Both the position numbers and the translations under genes were made by a program. From an uncultured Eubacteriales bacterium (lineage in GTDB: Bacteria > Bacillota > Clostridia > Peptostreptococcales > Anaerovoracaceae), in assembly GCA_900318155.1 (NCBI GenBank), contig ONJN01000040.1, positions 1 through 41,422 on the forward strand: DNA of 41,422 nucleotides, written 5' to 3'. The notes under the pieces were generated by a model that made no database searches, was not told the origin of the DNA, and saw only the letters and a list, made by a program, of their open reading frames with translations. Below are positions 8,501 to 15,727 of the stretch, one piece after another. Position 1 is the stretch's first letter; each line of letters opens with the position of its first letter.

Positions 8501-9682
8501 TTATCGCTGCTGCGTCGACAAAGGGATTCTTGACAATGTATAGGTGCAGCTGCCCGACAGACGTGCCGGATAATAACTGTTTACAATCGTTGATATATAA
8601 CTGCTGCTCGATCCGTATGAATAACAGAGCGACCCTGTCGTTTGATTACTGTAATCAGTCGTGTAATTGACATTATTCTGTGATGAATCCTTATTGATGC
8701 AGTTCAGCTGAGCGCCATAATAAAAACGCTTTCCTGAACTGTCCGTCACGAGGTAAACCATGACAAACTGATCGAGATATTGGCTGTCCGCTGAATTCGG
8801 TTTGGCAAGATACGTACCGACGCACTCCGCGCTGGCAACTGAAAACTCGCTGGTCGCGGTAACGGCATTTTCACCCTGCTGAATCAGCCAGTAGTAGAAA
8901 TTTGGATCGATTGAATTGGCAAGGTCCTGTGCGTTCACATACCGTTCAGCCGTTGTCGACATCGTTCCGGACGATTTTTGTTCCGCGACATCGCCGGCCG
9001 TTTTCTTCACGATTTTAACCTTGCACGCATTATCCAGGCCCTTGATTCTGATGCCGGCGCCGTTCGCAAGGCTTTTCAGCCGGCTTTCCGGTTTATTGCA
9101 GGAAACGGTTCCGGAAACTGTCTCGCCCGCTTTTATCTTCTTCTTTTTCTTCGGATTAAACGTCAGTGAACTCATGATCGTGTCCAGCTTTCGTGAACGC
9201 GCCACATAATCGTCCGTACTTTCTTCATCTCCGAGCATCTTTTGCCGTGTTTTCCTGCTGATGCGATAAACAAAGTCGTCCTTGCTGACTTTTATCTTTC
9301 CGCTTTTTTCTCTTCTCCCGCTGGCGATGTATTCCCAGTTTCCTGAATGATCAACGTAAAGGATCGGACGGTCAAAGTACTGCACCACTTTGACGATCGC
9401 GACAATCGCCGCAATAACAACAACCGCCAGAATCACGAAAACAACAGTCGGAATCTTTCCGCTGCGCAGCTTTGTTAAAAAACCTTCCCCCCTGTTGCTT
9501 CTACCGGAATACGTCTCATCTGCCGCATATTCTTCTTCAAATACAGCCTGCTCCTCCGGCATTTGCACAAAAGGCTCCTCAGTCTGCTGTCTTACCTCCC
9601 GGTTGACAACACTTCCACAATACGGGCAGAATTCCGCATCATTCGGAATCTCTCTTCCGCAGTGCATACAAAACAAACTCAT
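8501..9682 (-). CDS. zinc-ribbon, single-pass membrane protein
   Basis: 393 residues, with AAAGGA before the ATG. C5-x2-C8 and C19-x2-C22 form a zinc ribbon (zinc_ribbon_2 type) at the cytosolic N-terminus. An acidic linker (33-58) leads to a transmembrane helix at about 77-100. The remaining 290 residues should be outside the membrane; they hold a Lys-rich segment (about 177-185) and a Ser/Tyr/Asn-rich tail. No enzymatic motif is visible. The same layout occurs in many uncharacterised Firmicutes membrane proteins. It is co-transcribed with the K+ channel from the promoter at 9809-9837, so a channel-associated role is possible but unproven. Confidence 0.7.
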   Translation of the reverse strand: MSLFCMHCGREIPNDAEFCPYCGSVVNREVRQQTEEPFVQMPEEQAVFEEEYAADETYSGRSNRGEGFLTKLRSGKIPTVVFVILAVVVIAAIVAIVKVVQYFDRPILYVDHSGNWEYIASGRREKSGKIKVSKDDFVYRISRKTRQKMLGDEESTDDYVARSRKLDTIMSSLTFNPKKKKKIKAGETVSGTVSCNKPESRLKSLANGAGIRIKGLDNACKVKIVKKTAGDVAEQKSSGTMSTTAERYVNAQDLANSIDPNFYYWLIQQGENAVTATSEFSVASAECVGTYLAKPNSADSQYLDQFVMVYLVTDSSGKRFYYGAQLNCINKDSSQNNVNYTTDYSNQTTGSLCYSYGSSSSYISTIVNSYYPARLSGSCTYTLSRIPLSTQQR

Positions 9683-9738
9683 GTCTGTTCCTTTCTGAAT
9701 AGTAATTCTACATCTATATATACCCCTGCCTGACTTAT

Positions 9739-9752
9739 ATTCAGGCCTGAAT
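9739..9752. promoter_or_regulatory. 14-bp palindrome in the leader of the zinc-ribbon/K+ channel operon
   Basis: ATTCAGGCCTGAAT is a perfect palindrome, about 50-60 bases downstream of the predicted start point and about 57 bases before the ATG. It could be an operator, but two or three such palindromes are expected by chance in 41 kb. Confidence 0.3.
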
Positions 9753-9808
9753 CTTTTCCTGAGCAGGATAAATCCCGTCCGAATGACAGAGAATAAAAAC
9801 CTTGTTTC

Positions 9809-9837
9809 ATTTTAACATCGGAATATACTTAGTTCAA
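9809..9837 (-). promoter_or_regulatory. promoter for the zinc-ribbon/K+ channel operon
   Basis: On the minus strand TTGAAC (9837-9832) and TAAAAT (9814-9809) are 17 bases apart, with an extended -10 TGT directly before TAAAAT. The leader is about 120 bases. Confidence 0.62.
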
Positions 9838-9904
9838 TATATTGTGACTCAGTTGTTCTAATACATTTCTGTGATTCTACCGATTCTGACCGATGTTAAC
9901 GGAC

Positions 9905-10966
9905 TCATCGGATCACAACATTATCCGGTGACTTTCTGATCCTGATTTCTATCTGCAGATCGTTCTTTTTTCCCGTTTTACTGTCCGATACTCCATATCC
10001 TTTTAATCGGATGATGTTGCCGGCTTTCATGCCTTCCGGGACATGAATCTTCAGCTTCCTGCCGTCCGGAGCCGTTATGATTTTATTTGTTCCGAACAAC
10101 GCTTCAGTCTCTGTTAGTACAAGGACAGGAGGTTCGCTGAGAACCGGTTCCGATGCCGGTGGCGTCGCCGGTTCCGGCCTTGTCGGAATATCCCCGGGTT
10201 CCGAAACACTCCGGGCTTCCGAGGCTTCCGGGACTTCCGAAGCTTCCCGAACACTCCGGGCTTCCGAGGCTTCCGGAGCTCTTTGAATCAGCCGCGCAAT
10301 GCCTCGATACAGCCATTTTTCTCTAAGCTGCCATGCAATGATCCAGCTGGCAAACGCCGTAACCGCTGACAGAAACGCAAAAACAGCCGGACGGAAATCG
10401 ATCGTTTCATCCAGACCGTATTCAGCGGGGCTGAACAGACCCCCCGCAGTAAGCAATGACAAAAACTGTTCCTTATGATTATTAAGAAATACGCACACTA
10501 ACAAAACCAACAGGAGCAGCAAAGCCTGACAAAGGGCAAAAAGCGTCATACCCCAGGGAAGCGTTTTTTTCCTGATCAGGATATATAACAACCGGATTCC
10601 GAAAAACAGCGACAGACAAATCAATATTATGAATGCCAGCGCAATCATTTTACAGGTGACAGAAAACTGATGGTCTTTTACGATCGCCGCAGCGATTCTC
10701 ATCCCTCCGGCTGGTGTGACGGTCATATCGCCGAGAGATTCAACGATTCTCACAAGGACCGCCCGGTGAGGTATTTTATCTGTAACATAATCCGGTCGCA
10801 CTATGCAGGCACGTTCTACATCCACCATCAGCTTCGAAACGTCATTTTTGACGGTATCCTGTATTCCCGTCATCCTGACCCACCCGCCTGCCATCATAAG
10901 AAGAGAGAGACTGATCAGTACGATCATAACTATTCTGAAAATTGCATTTTTTCTGTCATTATCCAT
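9905..10966 (-). CDS. four-helix membrane protein with C-terminal DnaJ-C-type domain
   Basis: 353 residues; AAAGGA lies upstream of the ATG. Helices at about 11-29, 104-127, 137-161 and 194-213, and a positive N-terminus, place both ends in the cytosol and an 75-residue loop outside. Residues 231-260 are two copies of a 15-residue unit beginning PEASEARSV. Residues about 282-345 match the second C-terminal (peptide-binding) domain of DnaJ/Hsp40: L-T-E-T-E-A-L-F-G-T, P-D-G-R-K-L-K-I-H-V-P-E-G, G-N-I-I-R-L-K-G-Y-G-V and N-D-L-Q-I-E-I. There is no J domain and no CxxCxGxG zinc domain, so it should not stimulate DnaK by itself. A membrane-tethered substrate-binding role is an inference. Confidence 0.72.
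   Translation of the reverse strand: MDNDRKNAIFRIVMIVLISLSLLMMAGGWVRMTGIQDTVKNDVSKLMVDVERACIVRPDYVTDKIPHRAVLVRIVESLGDMTVTPAGGMRIAAAIVKDHQFSVTCKMIALAFIILICLSLFFGIRLLYILIRKKTLPWGMTLFALCQALLLLLVLLVCVFLNNHKEQFLSLLTAGGLFSPAEYGLDETIDFRPAVFAFLSAVTAFASWIIAWQLREKWLYRGIARLIQRAPEASEARSVREASEVPEASEARSVSEPGDIPTRPEPATPPASEPVLSEPPVLVLTETEALFGTNKIITAPDGRKLKIHVPEGMKAGNIIRLKGYGVSDSKTGKKNDLQIEIRIRKSPDNVVIR
10206..10276. repeat. in-frame 26-bp direct repeat (45-bp period)
   Basis: Positions 10206-10231 and 10251-10276 are identical. The 45-base period encodes the two 15-residue units of the DnaJ-C membrane protein's linker, an obvious site for length variation by slippage. Confidence 0.85.
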
Positions 10967-11062
10967 TATCCGATCCTTTCATCACACCGTTCAAGATCAC
11001 TTGCCGGCTCGCCGGAAACGATGCTGACCACTGCCTTTAAGCAAAACGCGCCGGACTCCTGC

Positions 11063-11088
11063 TATTTATACGCGTTATTTATACGCGT
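11063..11088. repeat. 13-bp perfect tandem repeat at a stop codon
   Basis: TATTTATACGCGT occurs twice back to back (11063-11075, 11076-11088). The aminotransferase stop codon (11075-11077) spans the junction, so the duplication sets the end of the protein. Confidence 0.85.
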
Positions 11089-12265
11089 CGATCATTGCCT
11101 GAAAGGCCGGAAGTGACCGCTTGATCATTTCGTGATCCACACAGTAAGAAAGTCTGAAATAGTCCGGGCAGCCAAACCCCTCCCCTGGTACGACCAGCAG
11201 ATTAAAATCTTTCATCGCCTTTTCCGAAAATCGGTTGGCATCGCCGTTCGGCGCTTTTACAAACATATAGAACGCCCCGTCAGGCCTGACACATTCATAG
11301 CCCATCTTTGTCAGCGCCGAATAGATCAGCCTTCTGTTCTGATCGTACGCCTCCAGATCCGGCATTTCATCTGCGCATTCCTGGATTACACGCTGCATCA
11401 ACGTCGGCGAACATACGTGACCGATCGCACGGGAAGCGCCGGCAACCGCCGCATACAGCGCCTGAGCGTCTGCGCACCGGTCCGGTATGCAAACATAACC
11501 GATTCTCTCGCCCGGAATCGAAAGTGACTTGGAAAAAGAATAACAAATAATTGAGTTTTCATAAATGTGCGGGACAAAAGGCACCCGGGCGTCGCCGTAA
11601 ACCAGTTCTCGGTACGGTTCGTCCGAAATAATGTAGATCTGATGTCCATATTCCTTTGATTTAGCCCGCAGCAGACCGGCGAGTTCTCTCAGCGTCTCTT
11701 CCGTATAAACCGCGCCGGACGGATTGTTCGGAGAGTTGATAATAACTGCCTGCGTTCTTGAAGAAAGGATCGCACTCACGCCGTCGATGTCAATCTGAAA
11801 GTTTTCTTTATCCGCCGGCGCAACTTTAAAAATCGCGCCCGACTCTTCAACAAAGACCCGGTATTCCGGAAAAAACGGCGCGATCGCGATGATCTCGCTG
11901 TTATCAAGCGCGGCCAGCGCCTTGCAGACAGCCACAAAAGCAGGTGCGGCGCCACATGTAAAAAAGAGGTTTCCGGCATTCAGATCCATGTCAAAACGCC
12001 TGCTGAGACTTTCAGCAACGGCCGCTCTTGCATCGTCAAAACCCGGCGCCATAGAATAACCGTGCAGTTTCAACGGCTCGACATCGTCCACGATCTTATG
12101 AATCGACTGATTAACCTTTGCCGGAGACGGAATACTCGGATTGCCCAGCGAATAATCGTAGACATTCTCTTCTCCGACAATCTTCGCCTGTTCCAGTCCA
12201 TAAGCAAAAAGTTTTCTGATAACAGAAGGGGCAGTACCCAATTGATAATACTTGGTGTTGAACAT
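11075..12265 (-). CDS. PLP-dependent aminotransferase, class I/II
   Basis: 396 residues, with AAGGAGA eight bases before the ATG. Fold type I aminotransferase motifs appear in order: Y70 and G75 in the substrate region, N181 in NSPNNPSG, D215 and Y218 in SDEPYREL, the Schiff-base lysine K246 in SFSKSLSIPGERIGY with R254, and an F-R-L-S-Y arginine near the C-terminus. It belongs to the aspartate/aromatic aminotransferase superfamily (AAT I); the substrate is not determined by these motifs. It is divergent from the dlt operon; a link to D-alanine supply is tempting but unsupported, since D-alanine transaminase is a different fold. Cytosolic. Confidence 0.88.
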   Translation of the reverse strand: MFNTKYYQLGTAPSVIRKLFAYGLEQAKIVGEENVYDYSLGNPSIPSPAKVNQSIHKIVDDVEPLKLHGYSMAPGFDDARAAVAESLSRRFDMDLNAGNLFFTCGAAPAFVAVCKALAALDNSEIIAIAPFFPEYRVFVEESGAIFKVAPADKENFQIDIDGVSAILSSRTQAVIINSPNNPSGAVYTEETLRELAGLLRAKSKEYGHQIYIISDEPYRELVYGDARVPFVPHIYENSIICYSFSKSLSIPGERIGYVCIPDRCADAQALYAAVAGASRAIGHVCSPTLMQRVIQECADEMPDLEAYDQNRRLIYSALTKMGYECVRPDGAFYMFVKAPNGDANRFSEKAMKDFNLLVVPGEGFGCPDYFRLSYCVDHEMIKRSLPAFQAMIDAYK

Positions 12266-12322
12266 CAGATGATTCTCCTTAATTAATAATACTACGCATT
12301 TTTTACAATTATGCTCACAGTG

Positions 12323-12340
12323 TTGTGCTTAATAACACAA
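12323..12340. promoter_or_regulatory. Rex-like inverted repeat upstream of the aminotransferase
   Basis: TTGTGCTTAATAACACAA has TTGTG/CACAA arms with an AT-rich centre, like the 18-bp operator of the NADH-sensing repressor Rex. It lies in the leader, about 60 bases before the start. The same sequence can be read as part of an RNA hairpin (GTGCTT/AAGCAC), so the call is tentative. Confidence 0.3.
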
Positions 12341-12370
12341 AAAAGCACTCAGTTCGCCGAAAATATTCAT

Positions 12371-12398
12371 ACAAAAAAATATCCTTTTGGCGGATATT
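12371..12398 (-). terminator. possible early attenuator in the aminotransferase leader
   Basis: On the minus strand AATATCC and GGATATT (7-bp stem, 7-base loop) are followed by a run of seven T. No minus-strand gene ends upstream of it, and it begins within about ten bases of the predicted start point, so it would cut the leader transcript short. Confidence 0.35.
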
Positions 12399-12407
12399 AT
12401 GTCTACT

Positions 12408-12436
12408 ATACTATGTTATATTCATATTATTTTCAA
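12408..12436 (-). promoter_or_regulatory. candidate promoter for the aminotransferase
   Basis: On the minus strand TTGAAA (12436-12431) and TAGTAT (12413-12408) are 17 bases apart. The leader would be about 135 bases. Confidence 0.42.
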
Positions 12437-12444
12437 GAGCATTT

Positions 12445-12636
12445 CTTAAGATTCACATAACTTTCATATAAAAATACTACGAAAAGCATTGAAATTTCGC
12501 CATTTCATAGCTAAATAATTCTTAAGAATTTTTAAGTTTTATTTTCTTGCCGAAAACTGCCACATCGATCCACACATTTTCATGTATAAATATTGATAGT
12601 TCCCATATCGTTAACGCAACATTTTAAGAATTCTTA
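12445..12636. promoter_or_regulatory. three YTTAAGA-type sites, possible operators
   Basis: CTTAAGATT (12445-12453), AATTCTTAAGAATT (12517-12530, perfect 14-bp palindrome) and TTTAAGAATTCTTA (12623-12636, containing a 12-bp palindrome) share the YTTAAGAATT core within 190 bases of AT-rich sequence. They flank both divergent promoters. Confidence 0.3.
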
Positions 12637-12673
12637 TGTGTATTTTCAAATGTTTGTATGTTATGCTATAGTT

Positions 12674-12679
12674 TATAAT
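12674..12679 (+). promoter_or_regulatory. -10 element for the dlt operon
   Basis: A perfect TATAAT lies 74 bases before dltA. No good -35 is seen 16-18 bases upstream, so the promoter may depend on an activator or use the overlapping TATAGT at 12667-12672. Confidence 0.38.
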
Positions 12680-12752
12680 ACTGTATTTAAAATTGGGAGA
12701 TTGCTTCTCTCTTACGGAGAGCGGCAGAAAGAGATTAACACTGGTAAAGATT

Positions 12753-14273
12753 ATGAACATACTGGACAACATTAGAAAAACGGCGGAAAAAACCGGAAGC
12801 CAGCTGGCATTTCATTCCCGTGACGGAAGCATCACGTATCATGAACTGTGGGAACAATCGGGCCGTCTTGCCGCATGGCTGAATGATCATGCGGATAAAG
12901 ACCGTCGCCCGGTGCCTGTTTACGGACATAAATCACCCCTTATGCTCGTCTGCTTTCTGGCTTGCACACGGTCCGGAAGAGCGTACTGCCCACTGGACAT
13001 CAATATGCCGCCGGAAAGAATCAATGAAATTATACAGACAGTCGGAAACCGGTTTATACTCGCGACGCGGCCTCTGATGACCGATCAGGCTGAAGTCGTC
13101 GGCCCGGACGAGATCCGCAGAATCCTGCAGTGCGACGTGCAAATTGAAGAAACAGCCAGCAATAAACCGGAAGATGTACATTATATCATCTTCACCTCGG
13201 GAAGTACTGGCAAGCCGAAGGGCGTCCGGATCACCACAGGGAATCTGAACGCCTATCTGGACTGGTCCCGGACGCTGGTAGGCAACAAGTCCGGCGTATT
13301 CCTCAATCAGGCACCATTTTCCTTTGATCTTTCGGTCATGGATCTGTACACTGGCCTGGCAACCGGTTCCGCTATCTATGCGGCGGACGGGGACCTTCAG
13401 CAGGACGTGCCAAAGCTGATGAGTTATCTGAAAAAAGGTAGTTTACAGTATTGGGTATCGACGCCGTCCTTTGCGGACGTCTGTCTGAGCGACCCATCGT
13501 TCAACAGCGATTCTTTTCCGTCGCTGGAGAGTTTTCTTTTCTGCGGAGAAACTTTGACAAAGCGAACTGCGGGAAACCTTGCCAAGCGTTTCCCGGATGC
13601 GGAGATTATCAATACTTACGGTCCGACGGAATGCACCGTCTGTGTTACTTCCGTCCGAATCACGGATGAGCTGATGGCAGACGATCGTCCGCTGCCGATC
13701 GGGCGCGCCAAACCCGGCACTGAATTCTACATCATGAAAGAGGACGGTACATTTGCGGGTGTCGGCGAACCCGGCGAACTGATCATCACCGGCGACACGG
13801 TAAGTCCCGGCTACTTTCGGAATCCGGAAAAGACCGCAGAAGTTTTTGTCGAGATTGAACCGAACGGCGAAAATGAAAAAATATATGCTTATAAAACCGG
13901 CGACTCCGGCTATATGGAGGCTGACGGCATGCTCTATTACACGGGGAGGATTGATCATCAGATCAAACTGCACGGATACCGAATCGAACTCGGCGACATT
14001 GAGTCAAACCTCCTGAAGATCAGCGAAATCACGGGAACTGCAGTCATCCCGGAGAAAAATGAGGACGGCATCGTAAAATACCTGGCGGCCTTTGTCGTCC
14101 CATCTGCAGAAAGCGGCATGACCGACTGCTATGCAAACCGAAAAAAAATCCGGACCGAGCTGAAGAAAATGATTCCTTCTTATATGGTCCCTAAGAAGAT
14201 TTGTTTCATTAATGAGATGCCGCTGACAGCCAACGGAAAAATCAACCGGAAGAGACTCGAGGAGTTATTATAA
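12753..14273 (+). CDS. dltA: D-alanine--D-alanyl carrier protein ligase DltA
   Basis: 506 residues. The ATG at 12753 is chosen because the protein then begins like known DltA proteins; a TTG at 12693 would add 20 unrelated residues. DltA is an ANL-superfamily adenylation enzyme that activates D-alanine with ATP and loads it on the phosphopantetheine of DltC in the cytosol. Visible motifs: the P-loop TSGSTGKPKG (148-157), C264 in FCGETL, YGPTEC (289-294), KTGDSG, the hinge region LHGYRIELGDIE, and the catalytic lysine K496 in NGKINR. First gene of dltABCDX; its stop is one base from dltB and its GAGGAG end serves as the dltB ribosome binding site. Confidence 0.95.
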   Translation: MNILDNIRKTAEKTGSQLAFHSRDGSITYHELWEQSGRLAAWLNDHADKDRRPVPVYGHKSPLMLVCFLACTRSGRAYCPLDINMPPERINEIIQTVGNRFILATRPLMTDQAEVVGPDEIRRILQCDVQIEETASNKPEDVHYIIFTSGSTGKPKGVRITTGNLNAYLDWSRTLVGNKSGVFLNQAPFSFDLSVMDLYTGLATGSAIYAADGDLQQDVPKLMSYLKKGSLQYWVSTPSFADVCLSDPSFNSDSFPSLESFLFCGETLTKRTAGNLAKRFPDAEIINTYGPTECTVCVTSVRITDELMADDRPLPIGRAKPGTEFYIMKEDGTFAGVGEPGELIITGDTVSPGYFRNPEKTAEVFVEIEPNGENEKIYAYKTGDSGYMEADGMLYYTGRIDHQIKLHGYRIELGDIESNLLKISEITGTAVIPEKNEDGIVKYLAAFVVPSAESGMTDCYANRKKIRTELKKMIPSYMVPKKICFINEMPLTANGKINRKRLEELL

Positions 14274-14274
14274 A

Positions 14275-15438
14275 ATGCAGCTGTTTACAGACTTCAACTT
14301 TTTTGTATATGCAGCGATTCTCTCGATCCCGGCGCTGATCCTCGGGATCCTGGAGAAACCGATTAAATACTACGGTTTTGCCGTCACGCTGTTTTTTATT
14401 TGGCTGGCTATGGGTCACAACCGGTCTTCGCTGATCTGGCTGACCTTCTTTTGTGTATTTGAATTCACCGTCTGCGAAATCTATCTGAAGATCCGGATGT
14501 CAAAGGGACGAAAAGCAGGGCCTTACTATTTATTCCTGCTGATGACCCTTTTGCCGCTGATGACAAAGAAAGTGCTGATTCTGGCCGGCGATCACGGTCA
14601 TATTCTCGGATTTCTTGGAATATCTTACATGACCTTTAAGGCCGCTCAGATCGTGATCGAAACATACGACGGCATCATTAAAGAGATTAAACCCTTTGAG
14701 TTTTTCTATCTGATACTGTTTTTTCCCGCGATTACATCAGGGCCGATCGATCGGAGCAGAAGGTTTAACGAAGATCTCCACAGAGTCATCCCGCGGAATG
14801 AGTATCTGGATATGGTCGGACAGGGGCTGTTTAAAATCTGTCTCGGCATGCTTTACAAGACTGCGCTGGCTTCGGCATTCTATCAGCTGATGATATGGTT
14901 CGGTATGACCAGCGATCTGAAAGCCGCGCTGATATACATGTATACGTACGGAGCGTATCTGTTCTTTGACTTCGCCGGATACAGTCTGATGGCTATTGGC
15001 ATCAGCTATATTTTCGGGATCCAGATGCCGGACAACTTCAGATTTCCTTTTATCAGCAAAGATATAAAGGAATTCTGGGACCGCTGGCACATCACCCTTT
15101 CACACTGGTTCCGTGATTTTGTGTTTTCTCGTATCACAATGAACCTCATCCGGAACCGTGTATTTAAAAACAAACTGACGACCGCGTCCGTCGCATTCAT
15201 TATCAACATGGGACTGATGGGGCTCTGGCACGGACTGACGATCTATTATATAATGTACGGATTGTATCATGGAGTTCTTCTGTCGCTGACAGAGATCTTT
15301 CAGAAGAAATCAAAATTTTATAAGAAACATAAGAAAGACAGGTTGTTTATCCTGTTTGAATGGTTTATAACGTTCAATCTGGTCATGTTCGGCTTTTTCA
15401 TCTTCTCCGGAAGGTTCACCGAACTGATTGGGATTTAA
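14275..15438 (+). CDS. dltB: teichoic acid D-alanyltransferase DltB (MBOAT family)
   Basis: 387 residues, starting one base after the dltA stop. A multi-pass membrane-bound O-acyltransferase that takes D-alanine from DltC on the cytosolic side and passes it across the membrane. Multiple hydrophobic helices are visible from residue 8 to the C-terminus. The conserved MBOAT histidine is H319 in LMGLWHG, and W-H-I-T-L-S-H-W-F-R-D (271-281) is the other family signature. Length is a little shorter than Bacillus or Streptococcus DltB (about 395-415) without loss of any motif seen. It should form the transfer complex with DltC, DltD and the small DltX product encoded at 16890. Confidence 0.95.
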   Translation: MQLFTDFNFFVYAAILSIPALILGILEKPIKYYGFAVTLFFIWLAMGHNRSSLIWLTFFCVFEFTVCEIYLKIRMSKGRKAGPYYLFLLMTLLPLMTKKVLILAGDHGHILGFLGISYMTFKAAQIVIETYDGIIKEIKPFEFFYLILFFPAITSGPIDRSRRFNEDLHRVIPRNEYLDMVGQGLFKICLGMLYKTALASAFYQLMIWFGMTSDLKAALIYMYTYGAYLFFDFAGYSLMAIGISYIFGIQMPDNFRFPFISKDIKEFWDRWHITLSHWFRDFVFSRITMNLIRNRVFKNKLTTASVAFIINMGLMGLWHGLTIYYIMYGLYHGVLLSLTEIFQKKSKFYKKHKKDRLFILFEWFITFNLVMFGFFIFSGRFTELIGI

Positions 15439-15470
15439 TAAATAAGGGAGTATTAGAGAGGAGAAAATAA

Positions 15471-15707
15471 ATGGAAGAAAAAATCCTTGATATCCTTGAA
15501 GATATTTGCGGAGACGAGATCGTTAAAGAGAATCCGGACATCGATCTGCTGGAAGAAGAACTGATCGATTCACTTGACTACGTCGAGCTTCTGCTCAGAA
15601 TCCAGGATGAATTCGGGATCGTAATTGCTCCAACAGAAGTGACCCGTGAAGAAATGGCGACGCCGAACAGAATCATTGACGTCGTGAAATCCAGGGCTGA
15701 AGCCTGA
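15471..15707 (+). CDS. dltC: D-alanyl carrier protein DltC
   Basis: 78 residues with AGAGGAGA before the ATG. A small acidic four-helix acyl-carrier-type protein; S34 in the L-I-D-S-L-D motif is the 4'-phosphopantetheine attachment site. The normal motif in Bacillus DltC reads D-S-F; the serine and its preceding aspartate are kept. It shuttles D-alanine from DltA to DltB in the cytosol. Lies 32 bases after dltB and 20 bases before dltD. Confidence 0.95.
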   Translation: MEEKILDILEDICGDEIVKENPDIDLLEEELIDSLDYVELLLRIQDEFGIVIAPTEVTREEMATPNRIIDVVKSRAEA

Positions 15708-15727
15708 ATTGACGGAGACTGATTACT

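Larger units (their letters stand above)
12266..12752. other. AT-rich divergent regulatory region (aminotransferase / dlt)
   Basis: About 490 bases without a gene and clearly more AT-rich than the flanks. It holds a Rex-like inverted repeat (12323-12340), a hairpin with T-tract on the minus strand (12371-12398), a promoter for the aminotransferase (12408-12436), three YTTAAGA motifs (12445, 12521, 12623) and a -10 element for dlt (12674-12679). A short CTCTC/GAGAG hairpin (12707-12721) lies in the dlt leader. Confidence 0.6.

Noticed and set aside
12693..12752. Upstream TTG start for dltA
   Set aside because: It adds 20 residues unlike any DltA, while the ATG at 12753 gives the normal N-terminus and length.
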